Below, piece after piece: positions 32,363 to 40,053 of a DNA stretch of 64,000 nucleotides; position 1 is the stretch's first letter, and every line of letters starts with the position of its first letter. A program made the translations under genes and the position numbers. The stretch is from Clostridia bacterium. GTDB lineage: Bacteria; Bacillota; Clostridia; Lachnospirales; Lachnospiraceae. The DNA lies in NCBI GenBank assembly GCA_009929615.1, contig SAAB01000001.1, positions 1 to 64,000 of the forward strand. The letters are read 5' to 3'. The notes under the pieces were generated by a model. It ran no database searches. It saw only the letters and a list, made by a program, of their open reading frames with translations, and had not been told where the DNA came from.

Positions 32363-34129
32363 ATGGCGTTAAAGATAAAAAAAGGAAAACCGTGGCCTTA
32401 TGGCGTTTCTATATGGGAGAATCATATTAATCTGGCTTTTGAACTGCCTGAAAAGAAAAAGATGAATTCTGGCAGAAGGACCAGAGAGACGGTTACGGGA
32501 GAAGAAAATATTTCCTTGAGAATATACGATTTAGTGAATCATGAAACAGAAGAGATATCTTTGGAAGAGACCTGGCATTTCGGGCAGGTGTACGCCATTG
32601 CTTTTAACGAGAAAAAGCCGGAGAAGTACGGATACCAGGTGTTACAGGATGGTGTGGTTCTGGAACTTCCCTATGGAGGCGAAGTGTGCCGGATAAAAGG
32701 GGAAACGGTGTACCTCTTTCAATTGCCTGAATTTGACTGGGCGGAAGATGCAGCACCAAATCTGGATTTTGATGAACTGTATATATATAAACTTCATATC
32801 CGGGGCTTTACAAAGCAAGCAGGTTCTAAGGTTGAAGGACGTGGAACTTTTGAAGGGGCTGTGCAGAAGATACCGTATCTCAAAGAACTTGGAGTGAATG
32901 CGGTTGAGTTGATGCCGGTTTATGATTTCCATGAGGTGATTAGAGAACAATGCAATTACTGGGGATATGGAGCAGCGAACTTTATGGCTCCCAAGCCGGA
33001 ATATGCGTTGAATCCGGAGAAGGCGGGAGATTCCTTTAAAGAACTTGTTAAAAAGTTTCATGCCGAGGGAATGGAAGTTTATCTTGAGATAATGTTTCCT
33101 GAAGCTGGATTTACTGAGCGAAAACTGGCATGCTTGAGGCATTGGGTTTTAGAGTATCATGTGGATGGCTTTCATTTGAGCGCAGGCACGACGGCTATGG
33201 CAGAAGTATTGTCTGACCCGGTATTGGTAAATACAAAAATTATGAGTGAGAATTTTGATGGTTCCCAGGACAGAAATTTGGGAAAACGACGTGGTATTTA
33301 TCATAATGGATTTCAGGAAAGTATGCGGCGGTTTTTACGGGGAGACGAAGATTCTGCTGCAGCCTTTATGAATTATAATCTAAATCGTTCTACAGAACAG
33401 GGAAGCATTCAGTATGTGACGAATAACAACGGATTTACGCTGATGGACCTCGTTTCTTATGATGGACGTCACAACGAGGCAAATGGCGAGAATAATCTGG
33501 ATGGAACACCTTGGAATCTGAGCTGGAACTGCGGTGAAGAGGGACCAAGCCGAAAGAAAGATATTATAAAACTTCGCAGACAGCAGATAAAGAATGCCTG
33601 GATAATGAATATATTTCACCAGGGAACCCCTTTGATTTATGCCGGTGATGAATTTGGCAATACCCAGAAGGGGAATAACAATGCCTGGTGTCAGGATAAT
33701 GCCCTTTCATGGCTGAACTGGAATCTTCTGACAAAGAATGGGTGGATTTTTGAATTTGTTAAAACCCTGATTGAATTGAGAAAAAAAGAAGTTCTTCTTC
33801 ATCCGGTCCTGCCTTTTGGAATGGATGATAAATCCTTAAACGGTATGCCGGATATGTCATTCCATGGCAAGACACCTTGGTTTGTAGAGGATGCAGGGTG
33901 GAGTCGATGTCTGGGATGTATGTATGCGGGGGAAGAAAAGGCCTGGTATTTTGCCTATAATATGCATACCAGCAAAGAAGAATTCGCTCTGCCGAGGTCT
34001 CCGAAAAACAGTAAATGGAAGGTTTATCTGGATACAGCAGAAGCAAATGAACCTGGCATCGAGATGAAAGATGGCAGAATTGAAGTTGAAGGACATAGTA
34101 TTGTACTTTTGTACACGTTATATGAATGA
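32363..34129 (+). CDS. GlgX/isoamylase-like GH13-fold protein without catalytic residues
   Basis: This 588-residue protein has an N-terminal beta domain, a GH13 barrel (about residues 125-490, with IYKLHIRGFT, NAVELMPVYDF, YWGYG and LIYAGDEFGNTQKGNNNAW) and a C-terminal beta domain. The barrel resembles glycogen-debranching GlgX. The catalytic positions are changed. Region I DVVxNH reads YLEIMFPEAG, the nucleophile segment GFRxD reads GFHLSAG (Asp to Ser), and the region IV HDG reads NNNG; a Glu remains in region III (MSENFDG). The protein is full length and not decaying, so it may bind alpha-glucan or regulate rather than cut it. It is a single gene with its own promoter and terminator. Confidence 0.8.
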   Translation: MALKIKKGKPWPYGVSIWENHINLAFELPEKKKMNSGRRTRETVTGEENISLRIYDLVNHETEEISLEETWHFGQVYAIAFNEKKPEKYGYQVLQDGVVLELPYGGEVCRIKGETVYLFQLPEFDWAEDAAPNLDFDELYIYKLHIRGFTKQAGSKVEGRGTFEGAVQKIPYLKELGVNAVELMPVYDFHEVIREQCNYWGYGAANFMAPKPEYALNPEKAGDSFKELVKKFHAEGMEVYLEIMFPEAGFTERKLACLRHWVLEYHVDGFHLSAGTTAMAEVLSDPVLVNTKIMSENFDGSQDRNLGKRRGIYHNGFQESMRRFLRGDEDSAAAFMNYNLNRSTEQGSIQYVTNNNGFTLMDLVSYDGRHNEANGENNLDGTPWNLSWNCGEEGPSRKKDIIKLRRQQIKNAWIMNIFHQGTPLIYAGDEFGNTQKGNNNAWCQDNALSWLNWNLLTKNGWIFEFVKTLIELRKKEVLLHPVLPFGMDDKSLNGMPDMSFHGKTPWFVEDAGWSRCLGCMYAGEEKAWYFAYNMHTSKEEFALPRSPKNSKWKVYLDTAEANEPGIEMKDGRIEVEGHSIVLLYTLYE

Positions 34130-34144
34130 TAGAGAAGAATTAAG

Positions 34145-34168
34145 AAAAAGAGGCAAAAGCCTCTTTTT
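34145..34168. terminator. Bidirectional terminator
   Basis: AAAAAGAGGC (34145-34154), a 4-base loop and GCCTCTTTTT (34159-34168) form a perfect hairpin between the GH13-like gene and the convergent 60-residue protein gene. Confidence 0.93.
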
Positions 34169-34174
34169 CCATGA

Positions 34175-34357
34175 TTAATAAAAGTGATGTTCGGAATAAT
34201 CATCTTTTGGAGGAAAATCTCCGATATAAGGGACATCGTGACGGTCTTCAAAAATCATTGTGTCCGGTGTATCCTCATAATTCAGATGATCATCCACCAT
34301 ATGGTTTACACGCGGAAACCAGTGATGGATTTTTTTACTGCCGTCATACAAAGTCAT
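34175..34357 (-). CDS. Small acidic/His-rich protein downstream of luxS
   Basis: This 60-residue product begins MTLYDGSKKIHHWFPRVNHM and is rich in His, Asp and aromatic residues, with no membrane segment. It has an excellent AAAGGAGG ribosome site 7 bases before the ATG. That site is the 3' arm of the terminator hairpin that follows luxS, so expression should depend on read-through and hairpin opening. I do not recognise a named family; the His/Asp content could suit metal binding, which is inference. Confidence 0.7.
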   Translation of the reverse strand: MTLYDGSKKIHHWFPRVNHMVDDHLNYEDTPDTMIFEDRHDVPYIGDFPPKDDYSEHHFY

Positions 34358-34403
34358 AAAAAAACCTCCTTTGCTGGAACACTTATAGTGTGGAGCAAAG
34401 GAG
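34358..34403 (-). terminator. luxS terminator overlapping the next gene's ribosome site
   Basis: On the minus strand CTCCTTTGCT (34394-34403) pairs with AGCAAAGGAG (34366-34375), with an inner ACACT/AGTGT stem, followed by seven T's (34358-34364) and then the ATG of the 60-residue protein. The AGGAGG needed for that gene lies within the 3' arm. Confidence 0.85.
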
Positions 34404-34409
34404 ATAAAA

Positions 34410-34889
34410 TTATTCTGGATAGACGAGATGAGTTTCGTCGATGTTTTCTAAAACTTCTTTTAAAAATTTATCTGCCAGATAGTTTGTCATTGGAAGGTTC
34501 ATATCCAGATAGTTTCCGCAGTCTCTGGCACAGGCACCAGGAACTTCGTCCTTATAATCCCGTATAAAGCGGAACATGTCCTGTATGAGAGAAACAATAT
34601 CGGAAGATGTGTAATCGCCATTTAAAAGAAGATAAAATCCGGTACGACAGCCCATAGGACCAAAGTAGATGGTTTTGTCTGAAAAATCCGGGTGATTTCT
34701 TAAAAAAGTAGCACCGAGATGCTCAATGGTGTGGACTTCTGCAGTGTTCATAACCGGCTCAAAATTCGGACGGGTCATGCGAATATCGAAGGTTGTTATG
34801 GTGGATTCACCGGCTTTATCTTTTCGGGATACATAGATACCTGGAAGTAATTTTAAATGATTAATTGTAAAACTTGCTATCTTTTCCAT
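34410..34889 (-). CDS. luxS: S-ribosylhomocysteine lyase LuxS
   Basis: This 159-residue enzyme cleaves S-ribosylhomocysteine to homocysteine and the precursor of autoinducer-2, as part of methyl-cycle recycling. The metal ligands His-x3-His are in HTIEHLGATFLR at about residues 53-64. The active-site Cys is in GPMGCRTGFYL and the third metal ligand Cys in ARDCGNYLDM. The length is typical. AGGAG lies ahead of the ATG. A terminator starts 6 bases past the stop codon. Confidence 0.97.
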   Translation of the reverse strand: MEKIASFTINHLKLLPGIYVSRKDKAGESTITTFDIRMTRPNFEPVMNTAEVHTIEHLGATFLRNHPDFSDKTIYFGPMGCRTGFYLLLNGDYTSSDIVSLIQDMFRFIRDYKDEVPGACARDCGNYLDMNLPMTNYLADKFLKEVLENIDETHLVYPE

Positions 34890-34962
34890 AAATGATCTCC
34901 TTTAAATTAGATTAATATACATATGATATTATAAAACAAGAAGACCAATTCTGCAAATAATG

Positions 34963-34991
34963 TTGAATTTTAACAGGTACACGTGTAAAAT
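34963..34991 (+). promoter_or_regulatory. Promoter of murT with palindrome
   Basis: TTGAAT (34963-34968) and TAAAAT (34986-34991) are 17 bp apart. TACACGTGTA (34978-34987) is a perfect palindrome reaching the -10 box. TTTTAACAGG-AC--GTG is shared with the apt promoter at 51474-51503. Confidence 0.7.
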
Positions 34992-35030
34992 AGAACCAAT
35001 GGAATCTTAAAAAGGAATGGAGTCTGTAAC

Positions 35031-36410
35031 ATGAAGAAAAATAATATGCGTTTTTACGTGACGATAACTATCGTAAAAATTGCGACTAAGATACTAAAGC
35101 TGCTTGGAAGAAATGCAACGCATCTGCCGGGCTGGCTGGCAAATCAGTTGTGTCCTGACTTTCTTGGACATTTGGAAAAACCGGAAACTCTGGTTTATAT
35201 TACCGGAACAAATGGTAAAACGACGGTGTCGAATTTGACAGCGGAGATTCTTCGGGATAATGGCTACAATTTTGCCAATAATGCCTCAGGAAGTAATGTG
35301 AGTGAGGGACTTGTATCCGCTCTTTTATCAAAGAGCAGCTTTTTTGGCAAAGCCAATGAAAAACTCGCTATTCTGGAAGTAGATGAACGATATTCACCAT
35401 TGATTTATCCATATATGCAGCCGGATATTTTTCTGTGTACAAATCTCTGCAGGGATGCCTTGGATAGAAATGCCAATGTAGACTTTATCGTGGATATTCT
35501 TAACACGAATATTTCAGACCATACAAAGATGATTTTAAACGGAGATGATTTAATTGTCAGTCATTTAAAACCGGACAATGAACGTGTTTATTTTGGTATT
35601 GATAAACTGCCGAGGGACAGTAAGGCCAGACCGAATATTGTCAGAGATATTATCGTATGTCCGGACTGTGATACACCGCTTGAGTATGATTTCCTCAGAT
35701 ATAATCACGTCGGACGTGCACACTGTCCAAATTGCGGCTATGGTTCTCCGGAAGTAAATTATGATGTTACCTCTGTTGATGAAGAGAAGATGGAATTTAC
35801 CATTAAAACAGCGACAGGTGAAGAAACATACCGGTTGCTTGGTAAGAACATAACAGATGTTTATAATGAATTAACAGCGATTACACTGCTGCATGAATTG
35901 GGGCTCACTTATGAACAGATTTTTAAATCTATGAATAAGATGAAGCTTGTGGCATCCAGATATAATGTAGAAAAAGTTGGCAATAAAGAAGTTATCATGT
36001 GTCTTGCTAAAGGCCAGAGTCCTATTGCCAGTTCCCGTGTTTTTGAATTTATTGCAGAGCAAGGTGGCAACAGTGCTGTTGTTCTTTTGAATTATGATTA
36101 TCATGATGATCTTCATTCATCTGAGAATATGGCATGGATTTATGAAGCGGATTATGAATTTTTAAATACGGATTCCGTGAAACAGATTATTCCGGGCGGA
36201 AAACGCTGCTATGATTATCAGCTTCGGGCCCTTTTGGCCGGAGTATCGGAAGAACGCATCGAATGTGCATTGAATCCGGAAGATGTGGTTAAATTGGTAA
36301 ATCTTTCTGAAGTGGATAAAATTTACATTCTTCATGCAGTTTATACACGGCCGAAGGCTTTGGAAATTAAGGAACATCTGATAAAACGTATACAGAAGGG
36401 GGAAAAATAA
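35031..36410 (+). CDS. murT: Lipid II isoglutaminyl synthase subunit MurT
   Basis: This 459-residue Mur-ligase family protein amidates the glutamate at position 2 of the peptidoglycan stem peptide, using ammonia delivered by GatD. The ATP loop is YITGTNGKTTVSN. A zinc ribbon typical of MurT interrupts the central domain (CPDC near residue 210 and CPNC about 25 residues later). The C-terminal DUF1727 region follows. gatD starts 1 base after its stop codon. The N-terminus has basic residues, possibly for membrane contact. MurT looks intact, but its partner lacks catalytic residues. Confidence 0.93.
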   Translation: MKKNNMRFYVTITIVKIATKILKLLGRNATHLPGWLANQLCPDFLGHLEKPETLVYITGTNGKTTVSNLTAEILRDNGYNFANNASGSNVSEGLVSALLSKSSFFGKANEKLAILEVDERYSPLIYPYMQPDIFLCTNLCRDALDRNANVDFIVDILNTNISDHTKMILNGDDLIVSHLKPDNERVYFGIDKLPRDSKARPNIVRDIIVCPDCDTPLEYDFLRYNHVGRAHCPNCGYGSPEVNYDVTSVDEEKMEFTIKTATGEETYRLLGKNITDVYNELTAITLLHELGLTYEQIFKSMNKMKLVASRYNVEKVGNKEVIMCLAKGQSPIASSRVFEFIAEQGGNSAVVLLNYDYHDDLHSSENMAWIYEADYEFLNTDSVKQIIPGGKRCYDYQLRALLAGVSEERIECALNPEDVVKLVNLSEVDKIYILHAVYTRPKALEIKEHLIKRIQKGEK

Positions 36411-36411
36411 G

Positions 36412-37125
36412 ATGAGAATAGAAATTTTATTTCCAGAATATTGCAACCTCTTTGGTGATTTGGGAAACATTATGTATTTAAAGGCCTGTATGCCGGATGC
36501 AGAGTTTATTGAAACTTCTATCAACAGTGAGCCTGTATTTGCTACAGAAGAAGTGAATTTGATTTATATGGGACCTATGTCTGAAAGGGCACAGGAGAAG
36601 GTTATTGCAAAGCTCATGCCTTACAAAGAACGTATTGAAGAACTAATTCAGGCAAAACAGGTATTTCTTTTTACAGGGAATGCCATGGAAGTTCTTTTCC
36701 GAGAGATTATTGATGGTGAACGGACAATACCGGGATTGAATATTTTTGATTTTTCTGCAGTGCGTGATTATGCTCACCGCTATAATGGTAATTTTTATGG
36801 AGAATTTAATGAACGGAAGCTTGTTGGCTGTAAAACCCAGTTCACAATGGCCTATGGTGCCAATGAACACTCCTTCTTTGCTAAAGGAATCCGGGGCATC
36901 GGAATCAATAAGAATACCTTTTATGAAGGTGTTCGACGTAAGAATTTTTACGGGACCTATCTTGTAGGACCATTATTGGTTATGAATCCCTATTTTACTC
37001 AATATCTTATGTATCATATGGGCATCGAAGAACCAAAGCTGGCCTATGCAGAGGCTATTAAAACAGCCTATAGGCAGAGACTGACAGAACTTGAGAATAA
37101 AAAGACGGCGATGGAAAAAGAGTAA
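36412..37125 (+). CDS. GatD-like glutamine amidotransferase, catalytic residues missing
   Basis: This 237-residue protein of the CobB/CobQ-like class I amidotransferase fold normally strips ammonia from glutamine for MurT. The fold markers are there (NLFGDLGNIMYL, IYMGPMSER, GTYLVGPLLVMNP). The nucleophile elbow, usually CGG.Q, reads TGNAM (Thr88 in the Cys place), and the catalytic His of GTYLHGP is Val185. It should therefore not hydrolyse glutamine. The gene is otherwise complete and tightly coupled to murT (1-base gap), so it may act as a structural partner using free ammonia, or have changed role. Confidence 0.8.
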   Translation: MRIEILFPEYCNLFGDLGNIMYLKACMPDAEFIETSINSEPVFATEEVNLIYMGPMSERAQEKVIAKLMPYKERIEELIQAKQVFLFTGNAMEVLFREIIDGERTIPGLNIFDFSAVRDYAHRYNGNFYGEFNERKLVGCKTQFTMAYGANEHSFFAKGIRGIGINKNTFYEGVRRKNFYGTYLVGPLLVMNPYFTQYLMYHMGIEEPKLAYAEAIKTAYRQRLTELENKKTAMEKE

Positions 37126-37145
37126 TAAAAATCAGGAGGAAAAGC

Positions 37146-38186
37146 ATGGATAAATATAGAGCTTATGTAGGTTCATATACCCGGGGTGAAAGTAAAGGGA
37201 TATATATGTATGATTTCAATTCAGAGGATATAACCTTTACTGAGCAGGGGGTGACAGAGATAACCAATCCATCCTTCCTGACTCTTTCCGATAATGGCGA
37301 ATATTTATATTCGAACTGTGATGAAGGTGTAGCTGCTTTTAAGATTCTGCCGGATGGGAATTTGGAATATTTAAACCGTCATTCCGTTCAGGGACTGCGT
37401 CCGTGCTATTTGCAGGTGGATTCAGCCAATGAATATCTGGTAAGTTCAGGGTATTATGATGGCAAACTGACGGTGTCCCGTATTAATTCGGATGGAACTG
37501 TGGGCGAAGTGACGGATGAAGTTTTTATGAAGAGTCCGGGCAGTGTTATTTCGCGGAACAACCGTTGTCATGTCAATTGTGCTCTGTTTACACCGGATGA
37601 AAAATATATTCTGGCTGTAGATTTGGGTATGGACCAGATTAAGGTTTACAGCTTTGACCGGAGTACCGGCAAAATCAAGTTGAATGATATCGTTCGATGT
37701 GACATAGATTCAGGACCAAAACATATTATTTTTTCGAATGATAAAAAATACATTTTTCTGACCCATGAGAATGCCAATATGGTTACAGAATATGCTTACA
37801 GCATGGGGAAAAAGGGACCGAAGTTTGATAAACTGGATGCCTGCTCAACCCTGCCGCCGAAATTTACAGAGGATAACTGTGCAGTGACTTTGCGGATTAC
37901 AGATGATGACCGGTATCTTTTCGTGACAAATTCCGGTGATAACAGTGTGGCAATTTATAAAATCGGAGAGGACCATAAGATGAATACGATCTGTGTCCTT
38001 CCGGTCAGTGGTATTTATCCGAGGGATTTATATATCTTTCCGGACAAAAAGCATTTTGCTTCGATTAACCAGGAGTCGGAAACGATTACCGTTTTTGGTG
38101 TTGAATATGAAAAAGGATATATATGTATGAAAGGACGGCCAATACACGTGCCGTGTCCAACCTGTATTGCTGTAAAGAAATTATAG
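37146..38186 (+). CDS. Lactonase-family beta-propeller protein
   Basis: This 346-residue protein has a seven-bladed propeller fold of the 6-phosphogluconolactonase (YbhE/Pgl-type, PF10282) family. Repeated blades carry NPSFLTLSDNGEYLYS, GPKHIIFSNDKKYIFL and TDDDRYLFVTNSGDNSVAIY motifs. There is no signal peptide, so it is cytosolic. Members hydrolyse sugar lactones, but many are uncharacterised. AGGAGG precedes the ATG, 20 bases after the murT partner gene, so co-transcription is possible. A role with MurT is not implied. Confidence 0.85.
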   Translation: MDKYRAYVGSYTRGESKGIYMYDFNSEDITFTEQGVTEITNPSFLTLSDNGEYLYSNCDEGVAAFKILPDGNLEYLNRHSVQGLRPCYLQVDSANEYLVSSGYYDGKLTVSRINSDGTVGEVTDEVFMKSPGSVISRNNRCHVNCALFTPDEKYILAVDLGMDQIKVYSFDRSTGKIKLNDIVRCDIDSGPKHIIFSNDKKYIFLTHENANMVTEYAYSMGKKGPKFDKLDACSTLPPKFTEDNCAVTLRITDDDRYLFVTNSGDNSVAIYKIGEDHKMNTICVLPVSGIYPRDLYIFPDKKHFASINQESETITVFGVEYEKGYICMKGRPIHVPCPTCIAVKKL

Positions 38187-38192
38187 ACAAAA

Positions 38193-38226
38193 AAACCCCT
38201 GAAGGCTGAACCGCTTTCAGGGGTTT
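38193..38226. terminator. Bidirectional terminator
   Basis: AAACCCCTGAA (38193-38203) pairs with TTCAGGGGTTT (38216-38226), with an A-tract ahead. It lies between the lactonase gene and convergent aroC. Confidence 0.9.
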
Positions 38227-38229
38227 GCT

Positions 38230-39330
38230 TTATACATGATAGAATTCTAAAATCTTATCCATTCGAGAAGTCATATTGGCGAGAAGTGCATCCATAATCG
38301 TGATGGCGGCCATAGATTCCAGAACAACGACAGCTCGTGGAACGATTACCGGGTCATGGCGGCCTTTAATCTGTATCTCGATGTTCTCACCAGAATTATT
38401 TACTGTCTGCTGAGTGCGGAAGATAGAAGGTGTTGGCTTGATAGCTGCCCGAATCCGGATAGGTGAGCCGTCACTCATACCGCCAAGAATACCACCGGCA
38501 TGATTTGTACGTTTTGTAATATGTCCTTCTTCAGAAATAAAAGCATCGTTATTCTCAGAGCCGTAGGCATTAGCCGCTAAAAATCCATCACCGATTTCAA
38601 CGCCTTTGACAGAACCAATGGACATTACGGCTTTCGCCAGGTTTGCATCCAGTTTTTCAAAAACAGGTTCGCCAAGTCCGGCAGGAAGGCCTGTGATGAT
38701 ACAGTCAATCGTGCCTCCGATAGAATCCTTATCAGCCATCATATCTCTGAGCAGAATTTCTGCTTTTTCAGCAGAAGCAGCATTAGGCATATTCAGAGGA
38801 TTTTTATAAAGCTCATCAAAATCAAGAGCGGTTTCATCGACGATAACAGGTCCGATACTTCGGGTATAGGCCTGAAGCTTTATACCAAAACTGTTTAAGA
38901 ATTTGGAAGCAATGGCACCGGCAGCAACTCGTCCAATCGTTTCACGGCCGGAGGAACGACCACCTCCGCGGTAATCCCGGAAGCCATACTTTTCATCAAA
39001 AGTATAGTCAGCATGTCCCGGACGGTAGTAGCTGGCAATTTCTGAATAATCCGAAGAACGGGCTGTCTTATTCCATACCATCATGGAAATCGGTGTTCCT
39101 GTGGTTTTACCGTCAAATACGCCGGAAAGAATCTCGACCTGGTCTGCCTCGGAACGAGGGGTAGAATAGGGGGACTGTCCCGGTTTCCTGCGGTTTAAAA
39201 AAATCTGTATATCTTCTTCAGATAAGGGGAGTCCGGCCGGACAGCCGTCAACAACGACACCAAGTCCTTTGCCATGGGATTCGCCCCAGGTTGTTATTTT
39301 AAATATATTTCCAATGGTTGAACCAAACAT
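38230..39330 (-). CDS. aroC: Chorismate synthase
   Basis: This 366-residue enzyme makes chorismate from EPSP using reduced FMN, the last shared step of aromatic amino acid synthesis. Signatures present are TTWGESHGKGLGVVVDG, YRGGGRSSGRET, SNPMVWNKTAR-like MMVWNKTARSSDYS, and the C-terminal GRHDPVIVPRAVVV. GAGGTGAC precedes the ATG. A promoter is visible on the minus strand: TTGCAT (39385-39390) and TATAAT (39362-39367) with 17 bp between. It is a single gene. Confidence 0.97.
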   Translation of the reverse strand: MFGSTIGNIFKITTWGESHGKGLGVVVDGCPAGLPLSEEDIQIFLNRRKPGQSPYSTPRSEADQVEILSGVFDGKTTGTPISMMVWNKTARSSDYSEIASYYRPGHADYTFDEKYGFRDYRGGGRSSGRETIGRVAAGAIASKFLNSFGIKLQAYTRSIGPVIVDETALDFDELYKNPLNMPNAASAEKAEILLRDMMADKDSIGGTIDCIITGLPAGLGEPVFEKLDANLAKAVMSIGSVKGVEIGDGFLAANAYGSENNDAFISEEGHITKRTNHAGGILGGMSDGSPIRIRAAIKPTPSIFRTQQTVNNSGENIEIQIKGRHDPVIVPRAVVVLESMAAITIMDALLANMTSRMDKILEFYHV

Positions 39331-39647
39331 AATGTCACCTCAGTTTTAAATTATTCTTTTTATTATATCGAATATATCTTCAGGATGCAATAAAGATTGT
39401 AAAAATAACGGATATGGATGAAAAATGACGGTTAATTCTTGTGACGTTTGTGCGTAATTTTGTGAAAAATTTGTTTAGTATACGAATTAATGTAAAGAAC
39501 ATACAAATTGGACAGACCAATTTACAGCGGAATAACGATTCACCATAGAATTCACTCATAAAAATTGTTTTGACAAATACTGGATTTCGTGTTAAAACTG
39601 TTAAGAAATAACGCAGTATTGCAGTTATCCAGTTTGGAGGTAGAAAG
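39331..39647. promoter_or_regulatory. Intergenic region with divergent promoters
   Basis: The left side holds the aroC promoter on the minus strand (39362-39390). The right side holds TTGACA (39570-39575) and TAAAAC (39593-39598), 17 bp apart, for the HPr-like gene. The roughly 180 bases between show no gene or convincing RNA structure. Confidence 0.65.
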
Positions 39648-39869
39648 ATGAAGACCCAGATCAAGTTACAGGACATTCACGGGGCCAAAGAGTTCGTCCG
39701 AGCTGCTGTAGATTGTGATTTTGACATTGATGTATATTACAACCGTATTGCTTTAGATGCAAAATCCATCTTAGGAATTTTAAGTTTGGACCCACGACAT
39801 CCGATTACTGTTGACTTTGAAGGCGAGAATACTGGCTTTAGAGAAGTACTTGAAAAATACGCTATCTAA
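39648..39869 (+). CDS. HPr-like phosphocarrier family protein
   Basis: This 73-residue protein has the HPr fold. The regulatory serine region DAKSILGILSLD (Ser40) matches the HPr kinase site. The region of the active histidine reads DIHGAKEF; a His is present at residue 11, but the Arg and Pro that follow it in true HPr are missing. It is thus uncertain whether it can accept phosphate from enzyme I. Such diverged HPr relatives are common in Clostridia. GGAGG precedes the ATG and a strong promoter lies upstream. Confidence 0.75.
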   Translation: MKTQIKLQDIHGAKEFVRAAVDCDFDIDVYYNRIALDAKSILGILSLDPRHPITVDFEGENTGFREVLEKYAI

Positions 39870-39889
39870 TTATTTTAGATATAGACTAG

Positions 39890-39936
39890 ATTACGGACTT
39901 GCGAAGCGGACATAATTACAGACTTGCGAAGCGGAC
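39890..39936 (+). repeat. Tandem 22-bp repeat
   Basis: ATTACGGACTTGCGAAGCGG-AC (39890-39911) recurs at 39915-39936 with a single G/A difference, a period of 25 bases. It lies between the HPr-like gene and its terminator. The function is unknown. Confidence 0.8.
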
Positions 39937-39946
39937 TTGGAGACAT

Positions 39947-39989
39947 AGCTGTTCAACCAGAGGGTAAACCGATGGAGGGCAGCTTTTTT
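39947..39989 (+). terminator. Terminator after the HPr-like gene
   Basis: AGCTG (39947-39951) pairs with CAGCT (39980-39984), with inner CCA/TGG and GG/CC pairs, followed by TTTTTT. Confidence 0.7.
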
Positions 39990-40053
39990 CTTTTTTATTA
40001 TATATAAATGTAAAACATTGTGAATTACGGATTCAGATAAGGGGCAAAATCAA

